From: Ecdyonurus torrentis
Lineage: Eukaryota; Arthropoda; Insecta; Ephemeroptera; Heptageniidae
Length of the DNA stretch: 64,000 nucleotides
Assembly (NCBI GenBank): GCA_949318235.1
Contig: OX439137.1
Location: forward strand, 22,748,518-22,812,517
Direction: 5' to 3'
The notes beneath the pieces are model-generated. The model searched no databases, was not told the DNA's origin, and saw only the letters and a list, made by a program, of their open reading frames with translations. Below are positions 12,499-22,667 of this stretch, one piece after another (the stretch's first letter is position 1; each line of letters begins with the position of its first letter). The position numbers and the translations under genes were made by a program.

Positions 12499-12756
12499 AT
12501 AAGGTGGTGTAGTTTGCCTAGGTAAAGGAAGGGATGAAACGTCACAGAAGGTGAATCAAAACAAGAGGGGAAATTTAGCGCCAAAAGAGGGGAAATTTTG
12601 TGTCCCTCCTCCTTTTTCAGGTACATAATGCATTGTACCTGAGAGATCACGTGATTTTGTTTACAGTCACCTCCTATGACGTATGTCAAAATTCGAAGTT
12701 TTACGAAGGAAACCGAGTTCTGACGACAGTTAAAGGGCAAATTATACCACCTTCTC
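12499..12756. repeat. MITE with AAGGTGGTGTAGTTTGCC ends
   Basis: The left end AAGGTGGTGTAGTTTGCC is an imperfect inverted match of the right end GGGCAAATTATACCACCTT. A second internal inverted pair (GGTACATAATGCATTGTACC) is also present. The overlapping frames on both strands here are by-products of the repeat. Confidence 0.65.
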
Positions 12757-13327
12757 TATATTCATCTTGTGTGAATCATATTATTTTTTTTTTTAAAAAA
12801 TTCAGTTCATAAATACTTGTTACAAAATGTTTTATAGTGTGTCAGACTATTTAGCAGCTAATAATGTCAAATATTGCTGACTTAGCGTTCAACTTTTTTT
12901 TTTTTTTTTTTATTCTTTGTTGTATTGTATTTAGTATGTATTTGTATTGACCTATTCTACTCTGTAAAGACATGAAACGCAATAAAATCTTTAATCTATA
13001 TTCATTTCAAGAGCTATGCGGCATTTTGGTACTTCTGCAATCACTTCGGGTGCAATTTTGGAAAGTGCAATCTTCGCCACACCTACTACTGGCACACCTG
13101 TACAGGCTAAATTAAGATGTTTCAACGGAGGGGAGTGAGGAGAATGCAGATGTTATACAGCATAAGATTACAGTAGTACAGATTAAATGGGAATAATTAT
13201 TTTGCTAAGCAAAGTTACAACAAAAAACAAATATGTGAATGCACTTTTATGATGCTTATTTTTTCAATAACTTTAAATTTATAATAAATGCAAATAGCCT
13301 CTTAAATCCATGAAACTAACAAACGTA
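12757..13327. other. 3' flank of the zinc-finger gene
   Basis: Convergent side of the zinc-finger gene, containing a T-run near 12,895-12,911. The gene's 3' UTR and poly(A) site are expected here. No other gene was recognised. Confidence 0.4.
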
Positions 13328-16300
13328 CTAGGCTTCAGTATTAGGCTGTACACTAGTCTCTGCCATTTTATGTTTTAACAATATATGCAAGTCTAAATAA
13401 GATTGTAATTGAAATTTTCTAAAGCAAATATTACATTCTAAATTACAAGGATCAATTTCAATTTTATGTTTTTTATACTCATGAACAACTAATTCATCTT
13501 TTGTATTAAAAGACTTTTCACAAATATTACAATGAAATGTAGTTTTCTTACTCAAGTGTCTTCTTTTCTTATGTAGTCCTGCATTTTTAAGTTTATTAAA
13601 CCATTTGCCACATAATCCACAACTATATTTCTTTTTATGCAAATGTGCTAATCTTATATGACAAATAAGAGTTGGTTTTGAGGGTATTTTAGCATTACAA
13701 AAATCACAAACTAAGAAATTTTTATCACTTTGAATTAATTCATGATAATATTTAAAGTGATTAAATAATGTTCTTTCTGATTCAAAAATTGTTTGACAAT
13801 AATCACAAGGGAAATATGGTTCTGTAAAATGTACACAAGATAAATGTAATTTAAAAAATTCAAATGATTCAAATTTTTTATCACATTTTATACAAATAAG
13901 TTCATTATTTTTTCTTTTATGTACTTTAATCCAATGATCATCTAATTCATCTTGTGTTTTAAATTTTTCATTACATGAACATTGACATTTATATTTGGTT
14001 TTTTGATCTTTTCTACATTCACCCTTTTCTTTTAAATACAGCATGTGTATTTGGTAATTTCTTAAGGTTTTAAAAGTTCTACAACAGTTATCACATTTAG
14101 GTATTATAGAATCTGTTTTAGATTTACATCTTTTATTTTTTAAATGAACTTCTAAACCATGTTTATTATTAAATGATTTTTCACAATTAGGACATGGTAT
14201 ACGATATTTAAGATGTACACAAGTTATATGATTTTTTAAATGATGACCTCTTTTAAATGAAGCATTACATATATCACATGTGAACCTGCGTTCATTAGTA
14301 TGAACCACTTTATGTAGTTTTAAATAATAGGACGAAGTAAATTCTTTATTACATATTTCACATTTTCTTTGTTTATATTCTTCTTTATCTAATTTACGTT
14401 TGCGATTACTTTTTGGAACATTTTTACTTTTATTATATTCCTCTGTATGATCATTACGACAATGTAATAGTACGTAATATCTACTAATAAATCTTTTACC
14501 ACAAAATTCACAGATTAATTTTTTTGCTTCAGGATGTATATGTTCATGCTTAAGTAATGTATGTTCATATTTATAAACTTTAGGACAGAAATCACATTTG
14601 AAAATGGCTTTCTTTTTTCTTTGTCGTTTTCGACGTACAGGCAGATCATCTTCTGACTCAGTTGCTACCTCATCTACTTCAGTTTTGTCAGAAGCCTCAG
14701 CTGTAAAAAAAAAAAAAAAAAAAATACAGGAACATTAAAAATAATGCATTTTTGGTGAATGAATATGTTAGAAAGACCTACGAGAATGGAAGTTATCGGT
14801 GAAGTGTGTGGAGTGGAAATAGCTTTTTTCTTAAATTCATATCCTTTAGCATTGCACAACAGTGTTCTTTACATTGTTGAAGAAAAAGAAGGGGGTGGGG
14901 GGAACTACTACACTGCCACGAGAAATGTTTAGACAGGGAATAATATACAGTACACCCTTTTCTGTGCATTTAGATACAGTCAACCAGGGTGAAATTGAAA
15001 GTGCGGGGTGAAATTGAAACTCCAATCATATGCAAGCTTTCACTTTTCCCTATCTCGCTACACACTTTGAAAGCAGGTCTGTGATTAGCTTTCAATTTCA
15101 CCCTGGTTGACTGCAATACAAAATTTTAAGCTTTTTTCATCACCAATAACCTCCATTCCCATCCTAGCTGGTCAAGCAAGGCCAGCCAACATAGGGTTGG
15201 TATCAAACGTTGATCCTCCACAGGTCAGACAATTGACCTAGCCACAACAACATAGGAATAAGTTTTTAAATATAAACTCCTACTATCTAGCACCTTGTGT
15301 AAAAAGTGTGTATTAGGAAAAAACCATCGCGGTTAGTATTAATAAGTTTAAAAAAATATTTAGAAAATAGTTGGTAGAGATTAGAGCACGTTGAATTGAA
15401 AATTAATAAAACGCGAAAATGCTCTAATTTAAATAGTAAATTGGGACTAGGGATCAAATATTCTAGCTTGAGCTAGTTAAAAAGTAGACGTTAAAGGGAT
15501 GGAGGTATAGTGTCAAAATAAAATACGATGTGCCTAGCATCTCACGTTCTCACACTACGTCAAAGACACAACATCATAAAACAGCATCAGACTTACTCTT
15601 TGCCTTAGACCGGTTTCGTCCTTTACCTAGGACTCATCAGTAAGGCTCGGCAGAGAGCTCTGTACAGCTAGAGATGGCTTTGTGTGCATTTAATGTGTAA
15701 AAATTTAATAAATTTTATCCACGGCTGAGCCAATCAGAGTTACCAGTTCTCTTCCAGCCTTCTAGGAGGCTGGAGGTAGAGCATGGAGCTTCACTCTCCT
15801 CGCCATGCTGATGAGTCCCAGTAAGGACAAAACAGCTGTCCATGGCTAGAGATGAGATGCTGTAAATGCCAGTACTGTGCTACTGTGCTAAGCGCAATGC
15901 TCACGCCAATATGCAAGCCAAACTCCCCTTTTTTAATGAAGCTTGCTTTCTGAAGAAGAATATGAGCCACTTACATATGCTTATATATTTCTTTTTAGAC
16001 TGGGTTAGAATATTTTCTCTACCATGGTGTTTCTGTACGTGTAAGCTTGTACTATCTTCCATTTCCCAAATTTTCTTAATCTATCTATGTGTTTTTCTAT
16101 CAAACCTTATAATTATCAACTTGTGTATAATTTGATAGAAAAACACATGGATATATTAGTAAAAATTGGGGATGGGAGACAGTATGAGCATACACTTACA
16201 GAAACATCATGGTAGAGAAAATATTCTAACCTAGGCAGAAATAGGATCAATGATAAAGAAAAGGATAGAAAAACCAGCAAGGGCCTTACCACAGTAGAAG

Positions 16301-19300
16301 TTCTATGGAGAGGTCGAGGTCTTGCATGGCACAGTATAATGTTATAAAAGTTTCTTTATAACTTGAGAGCTTTCGTCATATGATAATGACATTATCAATC
16401 AAAAGAGAAAATTACTTGAGCACATCACTGAGCACATCACGCGATGGTTTTTTCCTTAAATTGCTAGGCAGAAATAGATGATTTTTTCTAATATTTATTG
16501 TGTAAAAATTTAATTAAAATTTGATTCTTACCTTTGAAGGGTACTTGCCAGATTCTAGTACCATCTGGGTTATGTGGAGGTGCTCCCTCTGCTTCTTCTT
16601 CTGCCTCCTCTTCTTCTAGAGGGTAATAATCAATGTCATCATCATCTTCTGCAGAGAGAAAACTATCGGGAGTGTCAGGGCAAATATACTTGTCCACCTG
16701 TAACCAATTAAAGTAACATTTTTGTATTGAATCAAACTTGACTCTATGATCAGTTCCAAGCTAAGCATGTACACTAATCCATGGCATAAATATTGCATCA
16801 AAGGACATGCCACTTTAAAAAAAAAAAAAAAAAAAGGGGGGGGGGGGGCTCAAAATGTTGTGCAGTTGCTTGCTAGGTTGCAAGCACTTTATTCACATAT
16901 TTATGCACATATTTGCATTTCATCAACTTCTTTTTTGTCATCACTCATATCATAATAATGTTGTTATGTACTACTTTTTTTTAAAAAACATTTAAATCAT
17001 TGATAAGTGTACAGATATCATGATATAAAATTTTATTCTATAGACCGGTTGCACTCATACTTAAGAGCCGCCATTTTGCTGGTTATGAATACATAGGCCA
17101 GCATAGGGAAAACATCACTTTTATTTTTTTTTTAATAGCAAAAGAAGCTTCAAACCTCAACCAAAGACTTATTTCTAGCTCCTAATAAGCTCGAAGAACA
17201 TGAGAAAAATTTGTACAGTTAAAATAAACTCTTATTAAGTGAAAAATTAGGAGAAATGATGTTTCCCCTATGCTGGACAATAAATTAGGCACCACAAGCA
17301 TGGCGACAAAGCGCAAGGATGTGAAAAGGGTCTATTGTCTAAGTTATACATTTCTTGTCTAGCTGTAAGACCAGTGGTGGTGCACTTCCGTAAGAGGACG
17401 TTTACACATGAATCCTTTATGTGACTCATTTTTTTCTTCAAACTTAGAACATTAAGTTAATTTACACTTACATCGATACGGTCCAAAAGAACAAAACAAA
17501 GTCTTGGTTCTGTCACTGGCTCTGGTTCTGCAAGAGGTGTAAGTGAACTACCACCAGGTTCCTGCAAATAAACATTGTTAGAGGACAATAAACTTAAGTA
17601 TAGTCTCATGAGAAAGTATACCTTTTGCTAACCATCTTTCTTTTTTTAATACTAAATTAAAGGAAAGAACAGGGAAATCAGCAAAGGGTCTTACCCTTAC
17701 CATAGTGTAGAGAAACCCATAGTTTAGAAAACATCTTCCTGGCAGAGGTAAAAAAAAAAAAAACTAGTAGTTAGTTATCACTGTGTTATAACAGGATTTT
17801 CATCAAACTACAGTATATCAGTTCTTCCGGATAGAAATGTCGTTGTAGAGTTTTTTTGCCATGCGACTTTGAGCTCTATGAAAAGAACAGGTAAGATTCA
17901 AGGTCGCATCACAAAAAAACCTCTACAACGACATTTCTATCCGGAAGACCTGATATGGTCATAAGGCCCTTGCTACGGTTTACTATACCTAATCTTTCTT
18001 TTTTTCATTTTTTTTTAGACGACAATAAAATTAAATACATAGTCTTATGAGGAAAAAAAGTTTGCTAACCATTTTTTTTATTGTTATTTTTAAACATAAC
18101 TTCCTATCCTGACATACTTCACTTGCTTCCTCCAGTCTCATATACCTTGTTTCATACATTTCCTTTTGCATATCATACTGCGTACATTCTTATTTTTCAA
18201 ACATCTTCCAACCACCTCAGACCATGATGCTTTAGGCCTGCCACTATCTCTCCTTCCATCCACTCTACTATGAAATACCCGTTTTGAAAGAATTATTTTT
18301 ATACTATATCAAAGGAAAGAATAGGGAAACCAGCAAAGGGCTATCTATATCATAGTGAAGAAGGACCCATTGTTTGCTGAAAATCTTGCTAGGACAGAGA
18401 TAAAAAACAACTATACCACTTTAGTTATCTCCATGTTCAGGATTTTTAATAAACTATGGGTCTCTTTTTACTATGGTTGTATTAAGGCTCTTGCTGGTTT
18501 TTCTCTGTCCTTTTCTTTTATGTTATCTTTAATTATTATTTATATTTAAAGGTAATGATTTATCTTCCTTAATTTTGCATTACATGTTAAAAATTTAAGA
18601 ATTCTTCTGCACTATCTCCCCATTTTTCCTAAAAAAAGGTTACTTGCAGTCTTTAACAAAGGAAGCAGTTACTGTACAGGTAATGCACATGTTCACTGCC
18701 ATGGTCATGATAAAAAGACCAAATTATTAGGCCTATAGTCAAGTTCAGCAAGTTGAGTCGCACAGGCTCCTCCTGCGATCTCTATTTTAACCCCCATCCC
18801 CAAAAATACCATAACAACCACCCTCATTACAGCACGGTTACTCTAACTTAAAGACAGGAAATCAGGGTGCATCTTAAGTGCAACACAAGCTGCTGAAAAA
18901 CAATAAAAATACTGTATAAGTACTGACCACTGCAAGTGGATCCTCGTTTTCTCCAACGTTATCTTCTATCTTAATTTCAGGCTCTTGTTGAATTTCTCTC
19001 TCGTCATTCTGCAGCTCAATAAATTCTGTTTTTACCTAAGATACAAATATATTAACATAATTAAGGATTAATTATTACGTGTACACAATCATGCAAAAAC
19101 ATAAATGTAACGGCAAACATAATACATATAAATGGTAGATATGCTTAAATGTCACTTAAATGTCTGAGCCACTTTTCAGCCACTTGTGATTTTAAAATTA
19201 TTCTAGGATAGGATACATAAGCACTTGAAATTCTGGCACAGTGTTGAAATTTTTTTTTTGGGGGGGGGGGGGGGGGGGACACAAAACTTTAGTTTCTGAG

Positions 19301-19662
19301 TTGTGTAGTGTTTTTTTTTGTAACCCTTCAAAGTTCAACAGGTCGAAAAGTGGAGGGTGGCCGAAAAGGGGCATATGCCTACCATACCGGTAAATACATA
19401 TTATTACATATACCTACATACACTGCATACACACACATGTATGTATATTATATAGTGTCTTGTCTGTGTATGTATGTACATACATACATACCGGTAACTT
19501 TTTACTCTAATTTAAAAAGTGAGTTTTATGACACAAAAGATCACACTTAATTAAAAACTTAACTCGTCACATCATAAATATTTATTTATCAATACGTACA
19601 TCAGCGACTTCTGTTTCATCTTCTCTAGGTTCATATTTCTCTTCATCAGGATCAATATCCAT
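13328..19662 (-). CDS. C2H2 zinc-finger protein, about 13 fingers
   Basis: Probable nuclear DNA-binding protein of 599 aa. Coding exons: 19,662-19,600, 19,035-18,928, 17,561-17,472, 16,697-16,532 and 14,700-13,328. The first coding exon follows an acceptor at 19,687, so a 5' UTR exon should lie further upstream. The start MDIDPDEEKYEPRED is the first ATG in that exon. Exon phases join cleanly (three phase-0 junctions, then G|CT making Ala). The first 140 residues are acidic, including SAEDDDDIDYYPLEEEE. A basic stretch VRRKRQRKKK near residues 165-175 is a likely nuclear signal. About 13 fingers fill residues 178-585; most are C-x2-C...H-x3/4-H. Fingers 5 and 6 end in Cys instead of the last His, and finger 7 has an extra Cys. 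No ZAD, KRAB or BTB domain was seen. DNA target and role are unknown. The introns are packed with MITEs, and the last intron contains two hammerhead motifs. Confidence 0.88.
14977..15113. repeat. MITE with CAGTCAACCAGGGTGAAATT ends
   Basis: The first 25 or so bases (CAGTCAACCAGGGTGAAATT...) are repeated inverted at the right end (...AATTTCACCCTGGTTGACTG) with no mismatch. About 137 bp, within the last intron of the zinc-finger gene. Confidence 0.8.
15602..15646 (-). ncRNA. Hammerhead ribozyme motif, intact core
   Basis: Read on the minus strand: GCCTTA, CTGATGA, GTCC, loop TAGGTAAA, GGAC, GAAA, CCGGT, C, TAAGGC. GCCTTA pairs with TAAGGC (stem I, 6 bp). GTCC pairs with GGAC (stem II). The A of GAAA plus CC pairs with GGT (stem III, 3 bp with no loop). 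All conserved core bases CUGAUGA and GAA are present, and the predicted cleavage site follows GUC, after position 15,608. Stem I is the open one, so this is type I. Such a short stem III is typical of retroelement hammerheads that cleave best as dimers. It is on the same strand as the zinc-finger gene and lies in its last intron. Confidence 0.85.
15803..15847 (+). ncRNA. Hammerhead ribozyme motif, G12 mutated
   Basis: Plus strand: GCCATG, CTGATGA, GTCC, loop CAGTAA, GGAC, AAAA, CAGCTGT, C, CATGGC. Stem I GCCATG/CATGGC is a perfect 6 bp. Stem II is GTCC/GGAC. Stem III is ACAG/CTGT with no loop. The segment after stem II reads AAAA instead of GAAA. The changed base (15,830) is G12, the conserved general base of the ribozyme, so cleavage should be lost or very weak. 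It is antisense to the zinc-finger gene. Confidence 0.8.
16003..16231. repeat. Palindromic MITE nested in the hammerhead element
   Basis: Arms of about 100 bp: GGTTAGAATATTTTCTCTAC on the left and GTAGAGAAAATATTCTAACC on the right, closing around TTTCTATCAAA/TTTGATAGAAA. Non-coding. Confidence 0.8.
16240..16345. repeat. Fragment of the CCAGCAAGGGC repeat family
   Basis: Contains AAACCAGCAAGGGCCTTACC. The inverse appears in the receptor pseudogene at about 10,040-10,145. Longer palindromic versions are at 17,655-18,003 and 18,312-18,523. Confidence 0.6.
17040..17335. repeat. MITE with TATAGACC-TTGCA ends, copy 2
   Basis: Bounded by TATAGACCGGTTGCACTCAT and GGATGTGAAAAGGGTCTA. Same family as 6,940-7,236 and 39,390-39,689. 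It lies in an intron of the zinc-finger gene. Confidence 0.78.
17655..18003. repeat. CCAGCAAGGGC-family MITE with a second MITE nested inside
   Basis: Outer repeat: GGAAATCAGCAAAGGGTCTT on the left and AAGGCCCTTGCTACGG on the right. Nested at about 17,815-17,958 is a strong palindrome whose arms begin CTTCCGGATAGAAATGTCGT and close around an unpaired centre of about 50 bp. This is a clear nested-insertion order. Confidence 0.65.
18110..18290 (-). pseudogene. Possible LINE reverse-transcriptase remnant
   Basis: The minus strand reads R-V-D-G-R-R-D-S-G-R-P-K-A-S-W-S-E-V-V. This resembles the G-R-P-x-x-x-W-x-x-x-V word near the C-terminus of many LINE ORF2 proteins. The frame then decays with a stop. 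Short and degenerate, so the call is tentative. Confidence 0.4.
18312..18523. repeat. CCAGCAAGGGC-family MITE, uninterrupted copy
   Basis: Palindromic repeat of about 210 bp: AGAATAGGGAAACCAGCAAA on the left and TCTTGCTGGTTTTTCTCTG on the right. Non-coding, in an intron of the zinc-finger gene. Confidence 0.65.
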
Positions 19663-19686
19663 AATTTGTACCGGTATCGAAGAAAT

Positions 19687-20902
19687 CTATAAAAAAAAAT
19701 CCAACCGGAGTAAACTAAGTATGCAGATAACGTTATTTCAAATAATATCTGGAATTTTTTTTTAAAAAACTAAGGTTAAAATTAGAGTACTCTAGAGTAC
19801 TCTAGTTAAAATATTTAACCAAATTAATGAACTTGTACGAAATATTAAAATAAATTGGGAAAAATATGATAATATATGGAGAAAGCACATGGACGATGTT
19901 TGTTTATATGTTCATTTTACATGGAATTTAATCTATATTTTACGTGCATTATTATTATTAACTACATAAATACATACCTTGTGGTATATTGCAACTTTTA
20001 GTTCACAATTATTTGATTAAAGTCTCATGAAGTAGATGAAATATAATAAATTACACTGATTTATAAATTTTTGACATTCTTTGTTTACAAAATTAGTACC
20101 AGCATCAGCTACTTTCATCAAGGATTCCTTGCATTTCATTGGCGGATACTTTGGACCTCGAACCAATCACGACGATCACAGCAAGGAAGCATATTTGTGA
20201 ACGAAAATTTTAAAAATAATAAAAAGCTATGATATTAGATGTTGATATATAGTTGTGAATTGTGATATATGACTAATAATAATTGACTCAGCAGTTTTGG
20301 ACTGGCCATTAAAGTTAGTCAGGAATTTTTGACGGGGCTCACCTATTCTGGGGCCCTCGTTGCCTGCTCTTCAAAAAAAAATAATAATAATAAAATAAAG
20401 TAAGAAATAAAGTTTTTTTTTTTTTTTTTTTTTTTTTTTACTGTACGTTTGATTTGATATTCACTCTTCAAGCGTCCTTTTGCGATTGTAATATTTGTTT
20501 ATTAAACTCTTATACTTTTGTTTATGCTGATTAATTATATAAATGAAATGTACAATGTAAATTTAAGAAGAAACTATAAAAAATTATTTCTCTTATATTT
20601 ATATATGATTAATTTTTTCTTTATATTATTTTATATATATTAACGTATCTATTTATTTGTTTATAATATTATTATGTATCTCATATTTATATATCTTTTT
20701 TTGCTTTTGTTTGACATATTATATTTACAATATATAATTATATATAAATATATATATACTCTATGACAGGGTGTCGTCTTTATTTCGGAGCGGGAATATA
20801 TACATAATAGGGCCTGACTGAGTTAATTATAATTACATCATGAAATATACAAGAATATACTGTAGCATGATTGCGAAGCTATATTTTCGTTTTTGTATAA
20901 TA
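19687..20902. other. 5' region of the zinc-finger gene
   Basis: The untranslated first exon and promoter should lie here, but neither could be fixed. A candidate is near 20,100-20,190, a less AT-rich stretch. The word TAGAGTACTCTAGAGTACTC at about 19,785 is a small palindrome, and a T-run lies at 20,414-20,439. No other gene is seen. Confidence 0.4.
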
Positions 20903-21235
20903 TAGGGTGGTTTCGCATTCATGTTGAAGTCGATGCCGTGAGCGCTAAATAACATGATCAAAGTATGGGCGAAAATAACTCATTTTGCCACTTTAGAAAT
21001 ACTATGAACTTTTTTTGAGAGTGTATTGATGCTGTTAACAGGTTCAATTAGTTTTTCAAGTATATGCAAGAAAAATAATAATATAAAAAAAAAATGTAAT
21101 AATTTTCCAAAGAAAAAAGCCGAAAACTACGTTTTTCCTATATGCGCTGAGCAATATTATTTATTGTTCAAGATAAGAGCATCAAAAAGCATTCAGAATG
21201 ACATAATCCGCACACGCCCTATAATACTATTATTT
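20903..21235. repeat. MITE with TATAGGG ends, copy 1
   Basis: Bounded by TATAGGGTGGTTTCGCATTC and the inverse CACGCCCTATA. A second full copy is at 50,537-50,868, with fragments near 37,785-37,975 and 40,373-40,450. Shared landmarks include CATGTTGAAGTCGATGCC and GAGCAATATTATT. No coding frame. Confidence 0.7.
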
Positions 21236-21265
21236 TGTTATTTTAGTGCTTTTTGTGGAATTTCT

Positions 21266-21266
<1 letters not shown>

Positions 21267-21330
<64 letters not shown>
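21267..21330. repeat. (TA)n microsatellite flanking the Penelope-like palindrome
   Basis: About 64 bp of TA. A shorter TA run follows the other end of the element near 24,004-24,020. Confidence 0.9.
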
Positions 21331-21332
<2 letters not shown>

Positions 21333-21608
21333 TGAAAATTTGAATATCAAGCGAGGTGACATGATGATAAAAATTCATTGTAGTCTTACCTTCTATAAGA
21401 CCCTGGGCTTTCACTCGCTGCTTGTTTTGACGATAAAAAATAACACACAACACCATAAAAAATTGTCACTTATATATAAGTTAATAAAAAGACTCAATTC
21501 ACAGTTTTTTAAAAAATTATATATACATAGCTATGTTATATTTACACCAAATTGTAACGTTTTCGAGTGCGTATGTAGAAACATACAGTGTCTGCACTCT
21601 TCTTCAGC

Positions 21609-22650
21609 TTACTGACTCTTGCTCACGAGGCGCGCCGACCTCCGCAACGGGGGGAGTGGCTCGTCCTCGTCAGGTGTTATTTTATTGTTTATATTTTCAC
21701 CTGTACGATCACGTGGTACAGTCTTTTTACATGAATCTATAAGTGGAATCCAAATAGGCGGCAAATCAAAACTAGGTTGACTGATTGTTTCATTATTTCT
21801 TCTTGACATTTCTATTGCTTCTAATATTTTTCTTTTTTTATAATGACTTTCTCTTCCTATCACCTTTGTTTTCTCCCATTGAATTTGATGGCTGTTCTCC
21901 AGTGCATGATCTACCAGTTTTGAATATCCTGTATCTCTTTTTTCTATTTTTTGCCTGTGTTCATTCACCCTGATGTCCAATGGACGACCCGTTTCTCCGA
22001 TGTATTCTTTCTCACATACACAGGGTATAGAATATACTACATCTTTATTCATATTTTTCTTCATGTCTGGTTTTGTACGTGCTAAACTTGATTTTAATGT
22101 GTCTCTGGAAGAACAAACAATACGAAGATTGACTCCCTTACCAATACGTTGTATTTTTTCACTCAACCCTTGCATATAGGGGATGCAAATGGTTGCGTCT
22201 GGTTTCTTTTCTTCAGTATTGTTTCTTTCTTTGCTGTTTTTATTTTTTATTTTATGAATAACGTGTAATGGATAATCATTTTCTTTTAAAATGTGTTCTA
22301 TTTTACTAATTTCTTCATTTATTAATTTTTTATCATTACAGTGTGTTCTTGCCCTATGTAATAACGTAGCTGCTATACCTGTTTTTGTAGAGTGTGGATG
22401 ATTTGAATTGAAATTTAGATATCTCCCACTGTCTGTTTCTTTTCGATATACTGAAGTCGTAATTTTGTTTTCTATAGATCTTTTTACCCTTACATCTAAG
22501 AAGGGCAGTTCACCCTCTTTCTCATATTCAATTGTGAATTTAATAGTTGCTGCCTGATTATTCATATGATCTAAGAATGATTCAACTGGTACCCTCATTT
22601 TGTGGCCAAACAATGAACGTATCATCCACGTATCTTTTATATATCTTTTA
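21609..22650 (-). pseudogene. Penelope-like RT/GIY-YIG polyprotein, left copy
   Basis: C-terminal part of the element's single polyprotein. It begins within the reverse-transcriptase palm (R-Y-V-D-D-T-F), continues through thumb-like sequence (LPFLDVRVKR), and reaches the endonuclease domain, with YSIPCVCEKEYIGETGRPLD and N-E-H-R as the GIY-YIG core. It ends LRRSARLVSKSQ at a TAG/TAA-bounded stop near 21,609. Relative to the right copy, one extra G after the palm (ATGAGGGTACC against ATGAGGTACC) breaks the frame right after YVDD. The endonuclease frame itself is open. Truncated at the 5' end, so it cannot be autonomous. Confidence 0.85.
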
Positions 22651-22667
22651 TATATCAGTGATATATA

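Larger units (their letters stand above)
15309..16458. mobile_element. Head-to-head pair of hammerhead-bearing retroelements
   Basis: The left copy is on the minus strand with its 3' end at 15,309 (tail AACCGCGATGGTTTTTTCC, inverted) and its hammerhead at 15,602-15,646. The right copy is on the plus strand, with its hammerhead at 15,803-15,847 and the same tail at about 16,438-16,458. Their 5' sides face each other around 15,650-15,800. The right copy is interrupted by a palindromic MITE (16,003-16,231) and a second repeat (16,240-16,345). No open reading frame is present, so the element is non-autonomous. Ribozymes of this kind are known in retrozymes and in the pseudo-LTRs of Penelope-like elements. 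Which machinery moves this element is an inference. The whole pair lies in the last intron of the zinc-finger gene. Confidence 0.65.

Noticed and set aside
12450..12812. Overlapping frames of 96 and 70 residues on opposite strands
   Set aside because: Both fall on a MITE with inverted ends and show no family features.
21973..22179. 68-residue frame antisense to the Penelope-like endonuclease, duplicated at 23,184-23,390
   Set aside because: Shadow of the GIY-YIG coding strand; it is duplicated only because the arms are inverted copies.
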